In this document: one piece after another, positions 1-5,988 of the stretch
Position numbering within the stretch: position 1 is the first letter of the stretch
Layout: the number at the start of each line of letters is the position of its first letter
DNA from: Acidobacteriota bacterium
GTDB taxonomy: Bacteria; Acidobacteriota; Terriglobia; Terriglobales; Acidobacteriaceae
Assembly: GCA_021799405.1 (NCBI GenBank)
Contig: JAJZAL010000271.1
Location: 1 to 6,652, forward strand
Length of the DNA stretch: 6,652 nucleotides
Direction: 5' to 3'
The notes under the pieces: generated by a model
Databases searched by the model: none
What the model was told of the DNA's origin: nothing
What the model saw: only the letters and a program-made list of their open reading frames with translations
Made by a program: the position numbers and the translations under genes

Positions 1-1563
1 GTGTGATTCCCGGGCGAAGTTGTTGGCGGTGGCGGCGAGAGCGCGATAGGAGCCCTGGCGCAGCGGCGATTTTACCGGGTGGTATTGAATGATCTGGTTG
101 GGAACTTCGTAGGGAGTTTCGAGCGCGGAGGGGCCGGAGTTGTAATTGTGGTGCTCCCATGCGACCAGCGTGCCATCGCGGCGCGTGCCGGCGCGAATCT
201 CCATGAGGCCGGCGGGGCGGAAGTAGGCCCAGGTGAACTCCTCGCGACGAGTCCAGATGAGTTTGATGGGCTTGCCGGCGGCTTTGGCGAGGCGCGCGGC
301 TTCAATGGCGGCTTCGCCGGTGTGCTTGCCACCGTAGCCGCTGCCCATGTCGGGCTGGATGACGCGCACCCGGCTCTCGGGCAGGTTGAATGCTTCCATC
401 AGCTCGTCGCGCACGCCGAAGGGGCGCTGCGTTCCGGTCCAGACGGTGAGGTTGGAGCCATTCCACTCGGCCACGGCGGCGCGCGGCTCCAGCGGCGTGT
501 GCGCGATGTACTGGACGGTGTAGCGCTCTTCGAGCTTCAGGTCGGCGGTAGCCATTGACTGCTCGACGGAGCCGGTCAGGTGTCCCTCGCGCCTGCCACC
601 ACCGGGCTCGGTGGCAGTCTTGAGCACCTTGAAGAGATTCGCGTTCGACGGCTGCTCGGGCACGGTCCACTTGGCCTGGATGGCGGCGACCGCCTGCTGT
701 GCCGTGTAGACATCGGGTGCGACGGCGCCGATGAAGTCGCCGTCGCGCACCACTTTGACGCCGGGCATCTTTTCCGCCGCGCTGGTATCGATCGAGTCCA
801 GAGTTGCGTTGAAGCCCTCGGGGCGCAGCACGGCGCCAAACAGCATTCCGGGGCGGACGATGTCTGAAGGAAACTTGTGTTTCCCGGTGACGAAGTCGCG
901 GATGCCGACCTTGGGCATGGGTGTTCCGGCGATCTTCCATCCGGTTGCAGGCGGCAGGGGCACTTTACCGGAGACGACCTTGACGAGATTCTGGCCGCGG
1001 GTGAGCTCGCTATAGGTAAGCGAGTGCCCGGCAGCTGGATCGATGACGCGGCTATCGGCGGCGGTGAGCTTGGCTGCGTCAACATGCCAGCGATCGGCGG
1101 CCATGGCCATGAGCGCCTCGCGCGCTGCGGCGGCCATGGTGCGCAGTTGCGGCCCCATGGTGGGCGTGGTGCGGCTGCCGAATGTGCCCATATCCCACGG
1201 CACGAACTCGGTGTCGCCCATGAGCATGGTGATGGAGTCGAAGGGCACGCGCAGTTCCTCGGCGACTTGTTGTGCGAGCGAAGTGCGGATGTTCTGGCCG
1301 ACCTCGACCTTGCCGGTGAAGACCTTCACTTTGCCATCGGCGGCGATGTGCAGCCAGGCGGCGACGTCTTTGGGCAGCTCGTGGCGGCCGAAGCTGCGGC
1401 CCGACTCCTGCGCCCCCGCGCTGTGCGGCGTGAGGCAGACGATCAATCCTCCGCCCAGAAGCTTGAGGAAGTCGCGGCGGTCAACGTGAACGTCGGGCAG
1501 GCGGGAGCTTCCCCATGACCCGTCCTGGAAGCACTCGAACTCGGCAATTTCGGAATCGTTCAT
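1..1563 (-). CDS. Molybdopterin-binding large subunit of a xanthine dehydrogenase-family (IorB-like) molybdenum hydroxylase, partial at the 3' end
   Basis: This frame is open from the ATG at 1563-1561 to the left edge: 521 codons, no stop, C-terminus outside the window. It resembles the large subunit of isoquinoline 1-oxidoreductase-type enzymes (aldehyde oxidase/xanthine dehydrogenase family), which hydroxylate N-heterocycles or oxidise aldehydes at a molybdopterin-cytosine-dinucleotide centre. Residues 29-34 read RRDFLK followed by a hydrophobic stretch (LLGGGLIVCL), a twin-arginine export signal with a long 28-residue n-region. Family motifs seen are GKVEVGQNI (84-92), AHTPLEPRAAVAEW (354-367), MGSGYGGKH (406-414), TRREEFTWAYFRPAG (438-452) and RQGSYRALAATANNFARESH (502-521). 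Family members are usually 700-790 residues, so roughly a quarter to a third is missing. The ATG overlaps the iron-sulfur subunit stop as ATGA and follows a GGAGGGG ribosome site, implying coupled translation. The substrate cannot be told from sequence, and the C-terminal active-site glutamate region is not visible. Confidence 0.93.
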   Translation of the reverse strand, partial: MNDSEIAEFECFQDGSWGSSRLPDVHVDRRDFLKLLGGGLIVCLTPHSAGAQESGRSFGRHELPKDVAAWLHIAADGKVKVFTGKVEVGQNIRTSLAQQVAEELRVPFDSITMLMGDTEFVPWDMGTFGSRTTPTMGPQLRTMAAAAREALMAMAADRWHVDAAKLTAADSRVIDPAAGHSLTYSELTRGQNLVKVVSGKVPLPPATGWKIAGTPMPKVGIRDFVTGKHKFPSDIVRPGMLFGAVLRPEGFNATLDSIDTSAAEKMPGVKVVRDGDFIGAVAPDVYTAQQAVAAIQAKWTVPEQPSNANLFKVLKTATEPGGGRREGHLTGSVEQSMATADLKLEERYTVQYIAHTPLEPRAAVAEWNGSNLTVWTGTQRPFGVRDELMEAFNLPESRVRVIQPDMGSGYGGKHTGEAAIEAARLAKAAGKPIKLIWTRREEFTWAYFRPAGLMEIRAGTRRDGTLVAWEHHNYNSGPSALETPYEVPNQIIQYHPVKSPLRQGSYRALAATANNFARESH

Positions 1564-2057
1564 CGTGCCCCTCCGGTGAGCTGCGCCCGCTCGCCTCGGC
1601 GAGCCTCAGCGGCGCGATGAATGGCGGCGAGGATGCGCGGGTAGGTTCCGCAGCGGCAGATGTTGCCGTTCATGGCGGCGACGATCTGCTCGTCGGTGGG
1701 GTGCGGCGTTTTGCTCAGCAGCGCGGTGGCGGCAAGGATCATGCCGGAGGTGCAATAGCCGCACTGCATCGCCTCTTCGTCGATGAAGGCCTGCTGGACG
1801 GCCGTGAGTTTGCCGTTCTGATCCAGGCCTTCAATGGTGACGATTTTGGCATTGCTGACCGCCGAGGCCGGGATCAGGCAGGAGCGCGTGGCGCGGCCGT
1901 TGATGAGCACCGTGCAGGCCCCGCACTGGCCTTCGCCGCAGCCGAACTTGGTTCCGGTGAGATTGAGATGATTGCGCAGGACGAAGAGCAGAGATTCTTG
2001 AGGAGGGGCATTGACGTGGAGCGGAGCGCCGTTGACGTTGAGAACAAACTCGCTCAT
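1560..2057 (-). CDS. [2Fe-2S]-binding small subunit of the IorAB-like molybdenum hydroxylase
   Basis: The 165-residue protein has the two-domain layout of xanthine dehydrogenase-family iron-sulfur subunits. The N-terminal plant-ferredoxin-like cluster is bound by C40, C45, C48 and C60 (FGCGEGQCGACTV, then RSC). The C-terminal helical cluster is bound by C99, C102, C134 and C136 (MQCGYCTSGM, then NICRCGTYPRI). All eight ligands are present. It passes electrons from the molybdenum site of the large subunit to an acceptor. There is no signal peptide, so if the enzyme is exported it probably goes out folded with the Tat-tagged large subunit. The start at 2057 is chosen because GGGAG lies 6 nt upstream and MSEFVLNVNG is the normal N-terminus; the frame remains open further upstream but without family sequence. 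The stop (TGA, 1562-1560) overlaps the large-subunit ATG. IorA-like is the best match by motif; the substrate is unknown. Confidence 0.94.
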   Translation of the reverse strand: MSEFVLNVNGAPLHVNAPPQESLLFVLRNHLNLTGTKFGCGEGQCGACTVLINGRATRSCLIPASAVSNAKIVTIEGLDQNGKLTAVQQAFIDEEAMQCGYCTSGMILAATALLSKTPHPTDEQIVAAMNGNICRCGTYPRILAAIHRAAEARRGERAQLTGGAR

Positions 2058-2193
2058 TCCATACTCCCTGGGCCCCGGGGATCGGCCGATAGGCAACAGG
2101 ATAACGCAAATTGTGCCACTGTGCGTTTGCGGCACGTGTTGTGAGCACGGTGTGAATTCGCGATGGGCTGGCGGAGTGCGCCGTGAGTGACGG
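2058..2193 (-). promoter_or_regulatory. Gap between trmFO and the hydroxylase genes: dyad CGCAAA-N15-TTTGCG, weak -10, two abutting palindromes
   Basis: This 136-nt gap probably carries the promoter of the hydroxylase pair. A perfect 6-bp inverted repeat, CGCAAA at 2105-2110 and TTTGCG at 2126-2131, lies just upstream of TATCCT (2103-2098, minus strand), a 4/6 match to a -10 box; no good -35 is seen. Nearer the start codon, CCCCGGGG (2073-2080) and ATCGGCCGAT (2081-2090) abut and would fall in the 5' leader. An imperfect direct repeat (GCACGTGTTGTGA 2132-2144, GCACGGTGTGA 2145-2155) adjoins the dyad. The arrangement would suit a regulator-binding site overlapping -35, but none matches an operator I can name. 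No U-tract terminator follows trmFO; only a 4-bp stem at 2170-2182 is seen, so read-through from trmFO is possible. Confidence 0.3.
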
Positions 2194-3555
2194 CTACCTG
2201 ACTTTCGTTGCAGAAGTTGCCGTCCACCACGCATCGAAGGCGGCCAGAGCGCGCTCGCACTGGATGCGGTGACGCTCTTTTTTGTCGCGGATCTTTTTGC
2301 GCAGTTCTTCTTCAAGCGGTTCCAGCAGGTCGAAGGTGATGTTGGCAGGCTGGAAGCTTCTTGGGTCGGCGTGGGTGATGTAGTGGATGAGCGAACCGAG
2401 TGCGGTGGCGCGGGGGACTGGGATGGGCTCTTCGCCGTGGGCCAGCGCGGCGGCGTAGATGCCCGCCAGCATGCCGGTGGCGATGGATTCGGTGTAGCCT
2501 TCGACGCCGGAGATCTGGCCGGCGAAGAGGATGGGGCACCCAGAGTTTTTCAACCGGAGGTTCTCATCGAGCAGCGCCGGCGCGCAGATGTAGGTGTTGC
2601 GGTGGATCTGGCCGTAGCGCAGGAAGCGCGCGTTTTCGAGGCCGGGGATGAGGCGCAGGACGCGGGCCTGCTCGCCGTACTTGAGGTGATTCTGGAAGCC
2701 AACGAGGTTGTAGCTGTCAGCGCGCAGATTTTCCTTGCGGAGCTGGACGACGGCCCACGGCGTTTTGCCGGTACGGGGATCGCGCAGGCCGACGGGCTTC
2801 ATGGGACCGAAACGCAGCGTGTCGCGGCCGCGGCGGGCCAGCACTTCAATGGGCAGGCAGCCTTCAAAGTAATCGAGCTTCTCCCACTCTTTGGATTCAG
2901 CCGGCTCGGCGGCGAGCAGTGCGTCGAGAAAGCGATCGTACTCCTCGCGGTTCATGGGGCAGTTGATGTAGTCGGCGGTGCCTTTGTCCCAGCGCGCGGC
3001 AAAGTAGATGCGGCTCATGTCGATGGAATCGGCCTCAACGATGGGCGAGATGGAATCGTAGAAGGCGAGATGGCTGGAGCCGGTGATACGCTGAATCTCC
3101 GCGCTGAGCGCATCGGAGGTGAGCGGGCCGGTTGCCACAATGGAGATTGTCGGCTCGGCCGAGGGCGGATCGAGGCAAGTAACCTCTTCTCGCAGGACGC
3201 GGATCAGGGGCTCGGCCGCGATGGCTTCGCCGATGCGGCGCGAGAACTCGACGCGATCGACGGCCAGCGCGTGGCCAGCCGGCACTGCCGTTTCATCCGC
3301 AAGACGCAAAAGCGCGGAGTGCCCGCGGCGCATCTCCTGCTTGAGGAGCCAGGGCGCGGTGTTGGGCGACTCGCTCTTGAGGGAGTTGGAGCAAACCAAC
3401 TCGCCGAAATCAGTGGTCTGATGGGCAGGCGTGAGGCGCGGCTTGCCGTCAATGACAGCGCGCATCTCGTAGAGGTCCACCTGGCAGCCGAATCGGGCCG
3501 CGGTGAGCGCGGCCTCAGGGCCGGCTAGCCCTCCGCCAATGACACGGATCTTCAC
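2194..3555 (-). CDS. trmFO: Methylenetetrahydrofolate--tRNA-(uracil-5-)-methyltransferase (FAD/NAD(P)H-dependent) TrmFO
   Basis: TrmFO makes 5-methyluridine at position 54 of the tRNA T-loop, using 5,10-methylenetetrahydrofolate as carbon source and reduced FAD as reductant. The 453-residue protein opens with the FAD-binding motif VIGGGLAGPEAA (5-16), then LTPAHQTTDFGELVCSNSLKS (41-61). C55 there corresponds to Cys53 of the Bacillus subtilis enzyme, and C233 in YFEGCLPIEVLA (229-240) to Cys226, as I recall those numbers. Further family motifs are RFGPMKPVGL (248-257), VGFQNHLKYGEQ (285-296) and FAGQISGVEGYTESIATGMLAG (344-365). The length is normal and no key residue is missing. The start is GTG at 3555-3553, with GAGGAG 5 nt upstream and the correct family N-terminus. 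That GTG overlaps the TGA of the upstream acetyltransferase as GTGA, and the ribosome site lies inside that gene's last codons, so translation is likely coupled. The last ~12 residues (TATSATKVR region) are variable. Confidence 0.97.
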   Translation of the reverse strand: MKIRVIGGGLAGPEAALTAARFGCQVDLYEMRAVIDGKPRLTPAHQTTDFGELVCSNSLKSESPNTAPWLLKQEMRRGHSALLRLADETAVPAGHALAVDRVEFSRRIGEAIAAEPLIRVLREEVTCLDPPSAEPTISIVATGPLTSDALSAEIQRITGSSHLAFYDSISPIVEADSIDMSRIYFAARWDKGTADYINCPMNREEYDRFLDALLAAEPAESKEWEKLDYFEGCLPIEVLARRGRDTLRFGPMKPVGLRDPRTGKTPWAVVQLRKENLRADSYNLVGFQNHLKYGEQARVLRLIPGLENARFLRYGQIHRNTYICAPALLDENLRLKNSGCPILFAGQISGVEGYTESIATGMLAGIYAAALAHGEEPIPVPRATALGSLIHYITHADPRSFQPANITFDLLEPLEEELRKKIRDKKERHRIQCERALAAFDAWWTATSATKVR

Positions 3556-4139
3556 AGAGTCTCCTCGTTCTTTGTGAGGGCGGAGTGGGGTTTGTGGTTT
3601 CCCACCGTTTCATCGGAAGAACGGCGAGAAGATGGGGCACCCAAATGACCGGATGAATTCTTTATGCCTGCCAGGCGGAGAAGCGCTTCGCCACTGACGC
3701 GCACATTGCGCCACTCATCGAGGAACTCGGCGCCCATGGCTCGGTAAAAGTCAATGGCGGGCGTATTCCAGTCGAGAACTTCCCATTGCAGGCGCGGGCA
3801 ACCTTCCGCCACGGCAATGGCGGCCACCTCTTTGAGCAGGGCCTTGCCGATGCCCAAACCGCGGAGTTCCGGCTCAACGAAAATGTCTTCGAGGTAGAGA
3901 CCAGGCCGTCCCATCCAAGTGGAGTAGTTGAAGAAATAGAGGGCAAAGCCGGCTGGCCGGCCGTCGTGCTCGGCGATCAGGCAGCGATAGAACGGACTAG
4001 GACCGAAACCATCGCGCAGCAGGCCCGCCTCGGTGGCTGAGACGGCGTCCGGGGCGCGCTCGTAGGTGGCCAGGGCGCGAATAAACGCCAGAATTTGCGG
4101 GACATCGGCCGCGGTCGCCGTGCGGATGATGATTGCCAT
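3552..4139 (-). CDS. GNAT-family N-acetyltransferase, SSAT/thialysine acetyltransferase-like, with a repeat-derived C-terminal tail
   Basis: GNAT enzymes transfer acetyl from acetyl-CoA to an amine. In this 195-residue protein, motif A is LYLEDIFVEPELRGLGIGKALLKEV (81-105), with the acetyl-CoA pyrophosphate loop RGLGIG at 93-98. It is followed by LQWEVLDWNTPAIDFYRAMGAEF (117-139) and EALLRLAG (151-158). This order resembles spermidine/spermine (SSAT) and SSAT2-like thialysine acetyltransferases, which normally end close to that last motif. Residues 159-195 are an extra polar tail coded by a repeat-like sequence (3580-3644). The stop overlaps the trmFO GTG. The ATG at 4139-4137 has no Shine-Dalgarno, but TAAAAT lies 6 nt upstream, so the message may be leaderless. 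The exact substrate is not predictable: a small polyamine or a lysine analogue would fit the family. The acetyltransferase call is firm; the subfamily is an inference from motif similarity. Confidence 0.92.
   Translation of the reverse strand: MAIIIRTATAADVPQILAFIRALATYERAPDAVSATEAGLLRDGFGPSPFYRCLIAEHDGRPAGFALYFFNYSTWMGRPGLYLEDIFVEPELRGLGIGKALLKEVAAIAVAEGCPRLQWEVLDWNTPAIDFYRAMGAEFLDEWRNVRVSGEALLRLAGIKNSSGHLGAPSSRRSSDETVGNHKPHSALTKNEETL
3561..3566 (-). promoter_or_regulatory. Ribosome binding site (GAGGAG) of trmFO, inside the end of the acetyltransferase gene
   Basis: On the minus strand GAGGAG stands 5 nt before the GTG at 3555. It supports a GTG start for trmFO and doubles as codons for the Glu-Glu pair near the acetyltransferase C-terminus. 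Confidence 0.75.
3580..3644 (-). repeat. Short intergenic-type repeat element (putative), now read as the end of the acetyltransferase gene
   Basis: Read on the minus strand, this stretch starts GGGTGCCCCATC, runs through CCGTT-N10-AACGG (3624-3620 with 3609-3605) and ends GTGGGAAACCACAAACCCC. It contains the 4-bp stem GTGG/CCAC closed by a GAAA tetraloop (3594-3605). Outer CCCA/TGGG segments (3636-3633 and 3604-3601) could extend the CCGTT/AACGG stem. I recall elements with these GGGTGCCCCAT and GTGGGAAACCAC ends scattered between genes in Acidobacteriaceae; that is memory, not a search. No second full copy is in the window. Boundaries are approximate. Confidence 0.5.
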
Positions 4140-4145
4140 ATCTTT

Positions 4146-4151
4146 ATTTTA
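4146..4151 (-). promoter_or_regulatory. Candidate -10 box (TAAAAT) of the acetyltransferase-trmFO unit
   Basis: TAAAAT matches the -10 consensus at 5 of 6 positions and ends 6 nt before the ATG at 4139, so transcription would begin at or next to the start codon. No good -35 is seen at 16-18 nt; TTGTGG (4171-4166) is only 14 nt away. This placement explains the lack of a Shine-Dalgarno sequence. Confidence 0.45.
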
Positions 4152-4384
4152 GAGTGTGATGCAGGCCACAATCCGGCGTCTTTGACGCGAATTACGATGG
4201 ATTATCAACCAGGGTGGGCGGCCTTCCGGGAGGGATCAGAGGGGGCAATGCTGGAACCATCGGGCGGGTTTGTTCGTCCACTATGAAGTATGGGGCCGGT
4301 GCAAAGGTCGCGCTATCCCATTTAAGTTGACCATACGCCCCCTTGTATTGAGCAGTGGGTTGGATTTAACTTGGGTTCTGCTGA

Positions 4385-4444
4385 GGGATGCAGCCCGCCG
4401 GGCGGTCCTGCGCGGTGGCGGGCACAGCAGCAAAGATGCATCCC
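4385..4444. repeat. Large imperfect hairpin (8 + 7 bp arms) in the leader region of the TPR gene
   Basis: The continuous left arm GGGATGCAGCCCGCC (4385-4399) pairs with GGCGGGC (4417-4423) and TGCATCCC (4437-4444). A 17-nt loop lies between the inner arms and a 13-nt bulge (4424-4436) interrupts the right arm. All 15 arm positions pair as Watson-Crick. It ends about 170 nt before the TPR start codon. It could be a structured leader RNA, a mobile repeat of the REP/MITE size class, or a regulator site; no U-tract follows, so it is not a simple terminator. Confidence 0.5.
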
Positions 4445-4599
4445 GGCCACAAAGGCCAAATGAATCTGGCGGTTGTTGCCTTCCATTGGATGTTGGTTTG
4501 CCGGGGCGAAGCCGCCGCAATTTTGCCGCCGGTGCGTGCAGCTACTTGCCGGCGATTAATTTTTTCGAGCCCGCGGGCAGCCACGTTCGCGTCGCTCCC

Positions 4600-4605
4600 A
4601 AGGAG
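4600..4605 (+). promoter_or_regulatory. Ribosome binding site (AAGGAG) fixing the TPR gene start at 4612
   Basis: AAGGAG sits 6 nt before the ATG at 4612 and directly precedes a signal peptide (MKRSLLLWTG). This decides against the longer open frame that begins at 4270. Confidence 0.85.
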
Positions 4606-4611
4606 AAGAAC

Positions 4612-5832
4612 ATGAAACGTAGCCTTTTACTTTGGACGGGCCTGTTGGCATTCGCCCTCGCGCCCGTATTTGCGCAAGCACCCGCGCCCGCACCCGCGCC
4701 CACGGCCGCAGCCGGGACCACGGGCAAGATTCACGGCCATGTGACCAACCCTACCGGCGAGCCACAGGGCGCCGGCAGCGTGAGCCTTTCCACTGACGGT
4801 GGCAACACTCTGAAGTACACCTTCCCTGTGAACGCGAACGGTGATTACGCGGGTGAGGCTCCTGCCGGCACGTACATGGTGATCTATCGCGCTCCTGATA
4901 CACCGGCGGGCAAGATGGTTGACTATTTGAAGGCCGTGAAGGTTGTCCCGGGCCAGGATGTGCTGGCGGACATCGATATGTCGCGCCAGGAATACATTGA
5001 CAAGATGCCGCCGGAGCAGAAGAAACAGCTTGAGGAGTTGAAGAAGGCCAACTCTGAAGCCATAAAGGCGAATAAGGTCATCAATCAGCTCAATGCCGAC
5101 CTCAGGGTGGTCAATGAGGACATCAATCAGGCAGGGACCGCCCGCGCGCAGGCGGTTCAGCAACTGGGCGCCAATGCGTCTCCTGCAGATATCGCCACCA
5201 AGACAACTCAGATCCAGACGGCAAAATACAGCGAGATCGAAACCTTGATGACCAAGGACACCGCGCTCAAGCCCGACGAGCCGATCCTCTGGACTCAACT
5301 GGCTTACGCGCAATCGTCCCTCAAGAAGTACGATCAGGCGGAAACGACATACAAGAAGGCCCTCGACCTCGAGAACGCGGCCAAGAAGCCGAATCCTGAG
5401 ATTCTCGGCAAGATCCACTCCGGCCTCGGCGAGGTCTATGCGCGCACCGGAAAGGTTCAGCAGGCAAATGCCGAGTTTGACGCCGCCGCCAAGGCCGATC
5501 CGACGCGGGCAGCGCTTTATCTGCGCAACGAGGCGGTGATCTTCTTCCAGGAGAAGAACGGGCCGGCCCAGGTTGCCGCCGCCAATGAGGCCATCCAGAC
5601 GACTCCAAACGACGCGATCCTTTACTACATCAAGGGGCAGGGGCTGGTCCAGAATGCGACCATCGATCCGAAGACCCAGAGGATCGTTCTGCCTCCTGAT
5701 TGCGCGGCGGCCTATCAGAAGTATCTGGAACTGTCTCCTGACGGCCCCTATGCCGGCGAGGTGAAGGGCATCCTGTCGCAGGCGGGAGAGAAGATCAGCT
5801 CTTCGTACAAGGCGGGTAAAAAGAAGAGGTAG
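4612..5832 (+). CDS. Secreted protein with carboxypeptidase-regulatory-like domain, coiled coil and TPR repeats
   Basis: This is a 406-residue exported protein of unknown function. Residues 1-21 form a Sec signal peptide (MKRSLLLWTG, hydrophobic core, VFA before Q22). A short Ala-Pro linker (23-30) follows. Residues 38-123 look like a carboxypeptidase-regulatory/CnaB-type beta sandwich (GKIHGHVTNPTGEPQGAGSVSLS ... NGDYAGEAPAGTYMVIYRAP). Residues 128-175 are charged and helical (PPEQKKQLEELKKANSEA), probably a coiled coil. TPR-like units follow at about 223-256 (WTQLAYAQSSLKKYDQAETTYKKAL), 263-297 (GKIHSGLGEVYARTGKVQQANAEF), 298-333 and a degenerate last one at 334-379 carrying an insert (NATIDPKTQRIVLPPD). 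The C-terminus is basic (AGKKKR). The single cysteine of the mature chain is C364. There is no membrane anchor or lipobox, so a periplasmic location is likely. Proteins of this build are common in Acidobacteriota; a scaffold role in the envelope is only a guess. It is followed by its own terminator. Confidence 0.9.
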   Translation: MKRSLLLWTGLLAFALAPVFAQAPAPAPAPTAAAGTTGKIHGHVTNPTGEPQGAGSVSLSTDGGNTLKYTFPVNANGDYAGEAPAGTYMVIYRAPDTPAGKMVDYLKAVKVVPGQDVLADIDMSRQEYIDKMPPEQKKQLEELKKANSEAIKANKVINQLNADLRVVNEDINQAGTARAQAVQQLGANASPADIATKTTQIQTAKYSEIETLMTKDTALKPDEPILWTQLAYAQSSLKKYDQAETTYKKALDLENAAKKPNPEILGKIHSGLGEVYARTGKVQQANAEFDAAAKADPTRAALYLRNEAVIFFQEKNGPAQVAAANEAIQTTPNDAILYYIKGQGLVQNATIDPKTQRIVLPPDCAAAYQKYLELSPDGPYAGEVKGILSQAGEKISSSYKAGKKKR

Positions 5833-5865
5833 TTGCCGCCTTTTCCCTTCCTGCATCCTGACAAG

Positions 5866-5904
5866 CAATGGGCATCTGCTACGGCAGATGCTCATTGTGT
5901 TTCT
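5866..5904 (+). terminator. Intrinsic terminator of the TPR gene: 14-bp hairpin with a UACG tetraloop
   Basis: CAATGGGCATCTGC (5866-5879) pairs with GCAGATGCTCATTG (5884-5897), leaving the loop TACG (5880-5883). Only one of the 14 pairs is a G-U. The C(UACG)G loop belongs to the very stable UNCG class. A short interrupted U-tract (TGTTTCT, 5898-5904) follows. It starts 33 nt after the TPR stop and ends before the moeA promoter region, insulating moeA. Confidence 0.82.
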
Positions 5905-5975
5905 GGGTTCTTCTGCTGCGCCGCGCTCTCTCTATCTTCATGCGTTCTCAGTACCGGAACTCCGCGGCAACCCTC

Positions 5976-5981
5976 TACAAT
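5976..5981 (+). promoter_or_regulatory. Candidate -10 box (TACAAT) of moeA
   Basis: TACAAT matches the -10 consensus at 5 of 6 positions and ends 7 nt before the ATG at 5989, so the transcript would start at or one base before that codon. No convincing -35 lies at 16-18 nt upstream. It favours 5989 over the in-frame ATG at 6004 as the start. Confidence 0.5.
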
Positions 5982-5988
5982 CCATTGC

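Larger units (their letters stand above)
4140..4611. other. 472-nt divergent intergenic spacer between the acetyltransferase and the secreted TPR gene
   Basis: No convincing gene lies here. The TPR reading frame stays open upstream to 4270, but that part lacks a ribosome site and reads as arginine- and glycine-rich non-protein sequence. Contents seen are the acetyltransferase -10 candidate next to 4140, a TTGACC box at 4327-4332 with no matching -10 at 16-19 nt, the hairpin at 4385-4444, a small GGCC-ACAAA-GGCC stem at 4445-4457, and an AT-rich run (ATTAATTTTTT) at 4555-4565 close to the TPR ribosome site. I could not identify the promoter of the TPR gene. No riboswitch consensus that I know matches. 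Confidence 0.6.

Noticed and set aside
877..1518. Plus-strand open frames opposite the molybdopterin subunit (also 79-558)
   Set aside because: The minus-strand frame carries family motifs along its whole length; these are shadow frames.
2530..2542. 13-mer GATGGGGCACCCA shared by trmFO (2530-2542) and the repeat element (3631-3643)
   Set aside because: One exact 13-mer pair is about what chance allows in a window this size, and in trmFO it encodes a normal stretch (SGCPI) just before the conserved FAGQ motif.
2269..3528. 419-codon plus-strand open frame opposite trmFO
   Set aside because: It lies fully antisense to a complete, motif-perfect TrmFO, has no ribosome site or family motif, and is an expected by-product of high-GC codon bias.
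4327..4355. TTGACC as -35 box of a TPR gene promoter
   Set aside because: No acceptable -10 hexamer lies 16-19 nt downstream (the sequence there is GAGCAG), so it was not called as a promoter.
4385..4460. Cyclic-di-GMP (GEMM) or cobalamin riboswitch in the TPR leader
   Set aside because: Isolated words such as GCAAAG and CACAAAGG occur, but the conserved core order and the B12 box are absent.
4270..4611. 114-residue N-terminal extension of the TPR protein in the same open frame
   Set aside because: It has no ribosome site at 4270, its composition is unlike protein, and it would bury the signal peptide that begins at 4612.
4627..5895. 422-codon minus-strand open frame opposite the TPR gene
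   Set aside because: Its leucine/arginine-rich sequence mirrors the TPR codons, it begins inside the terminator hairpin, and the plus strand has a signal peptide, ribosome site and TPR motifs.
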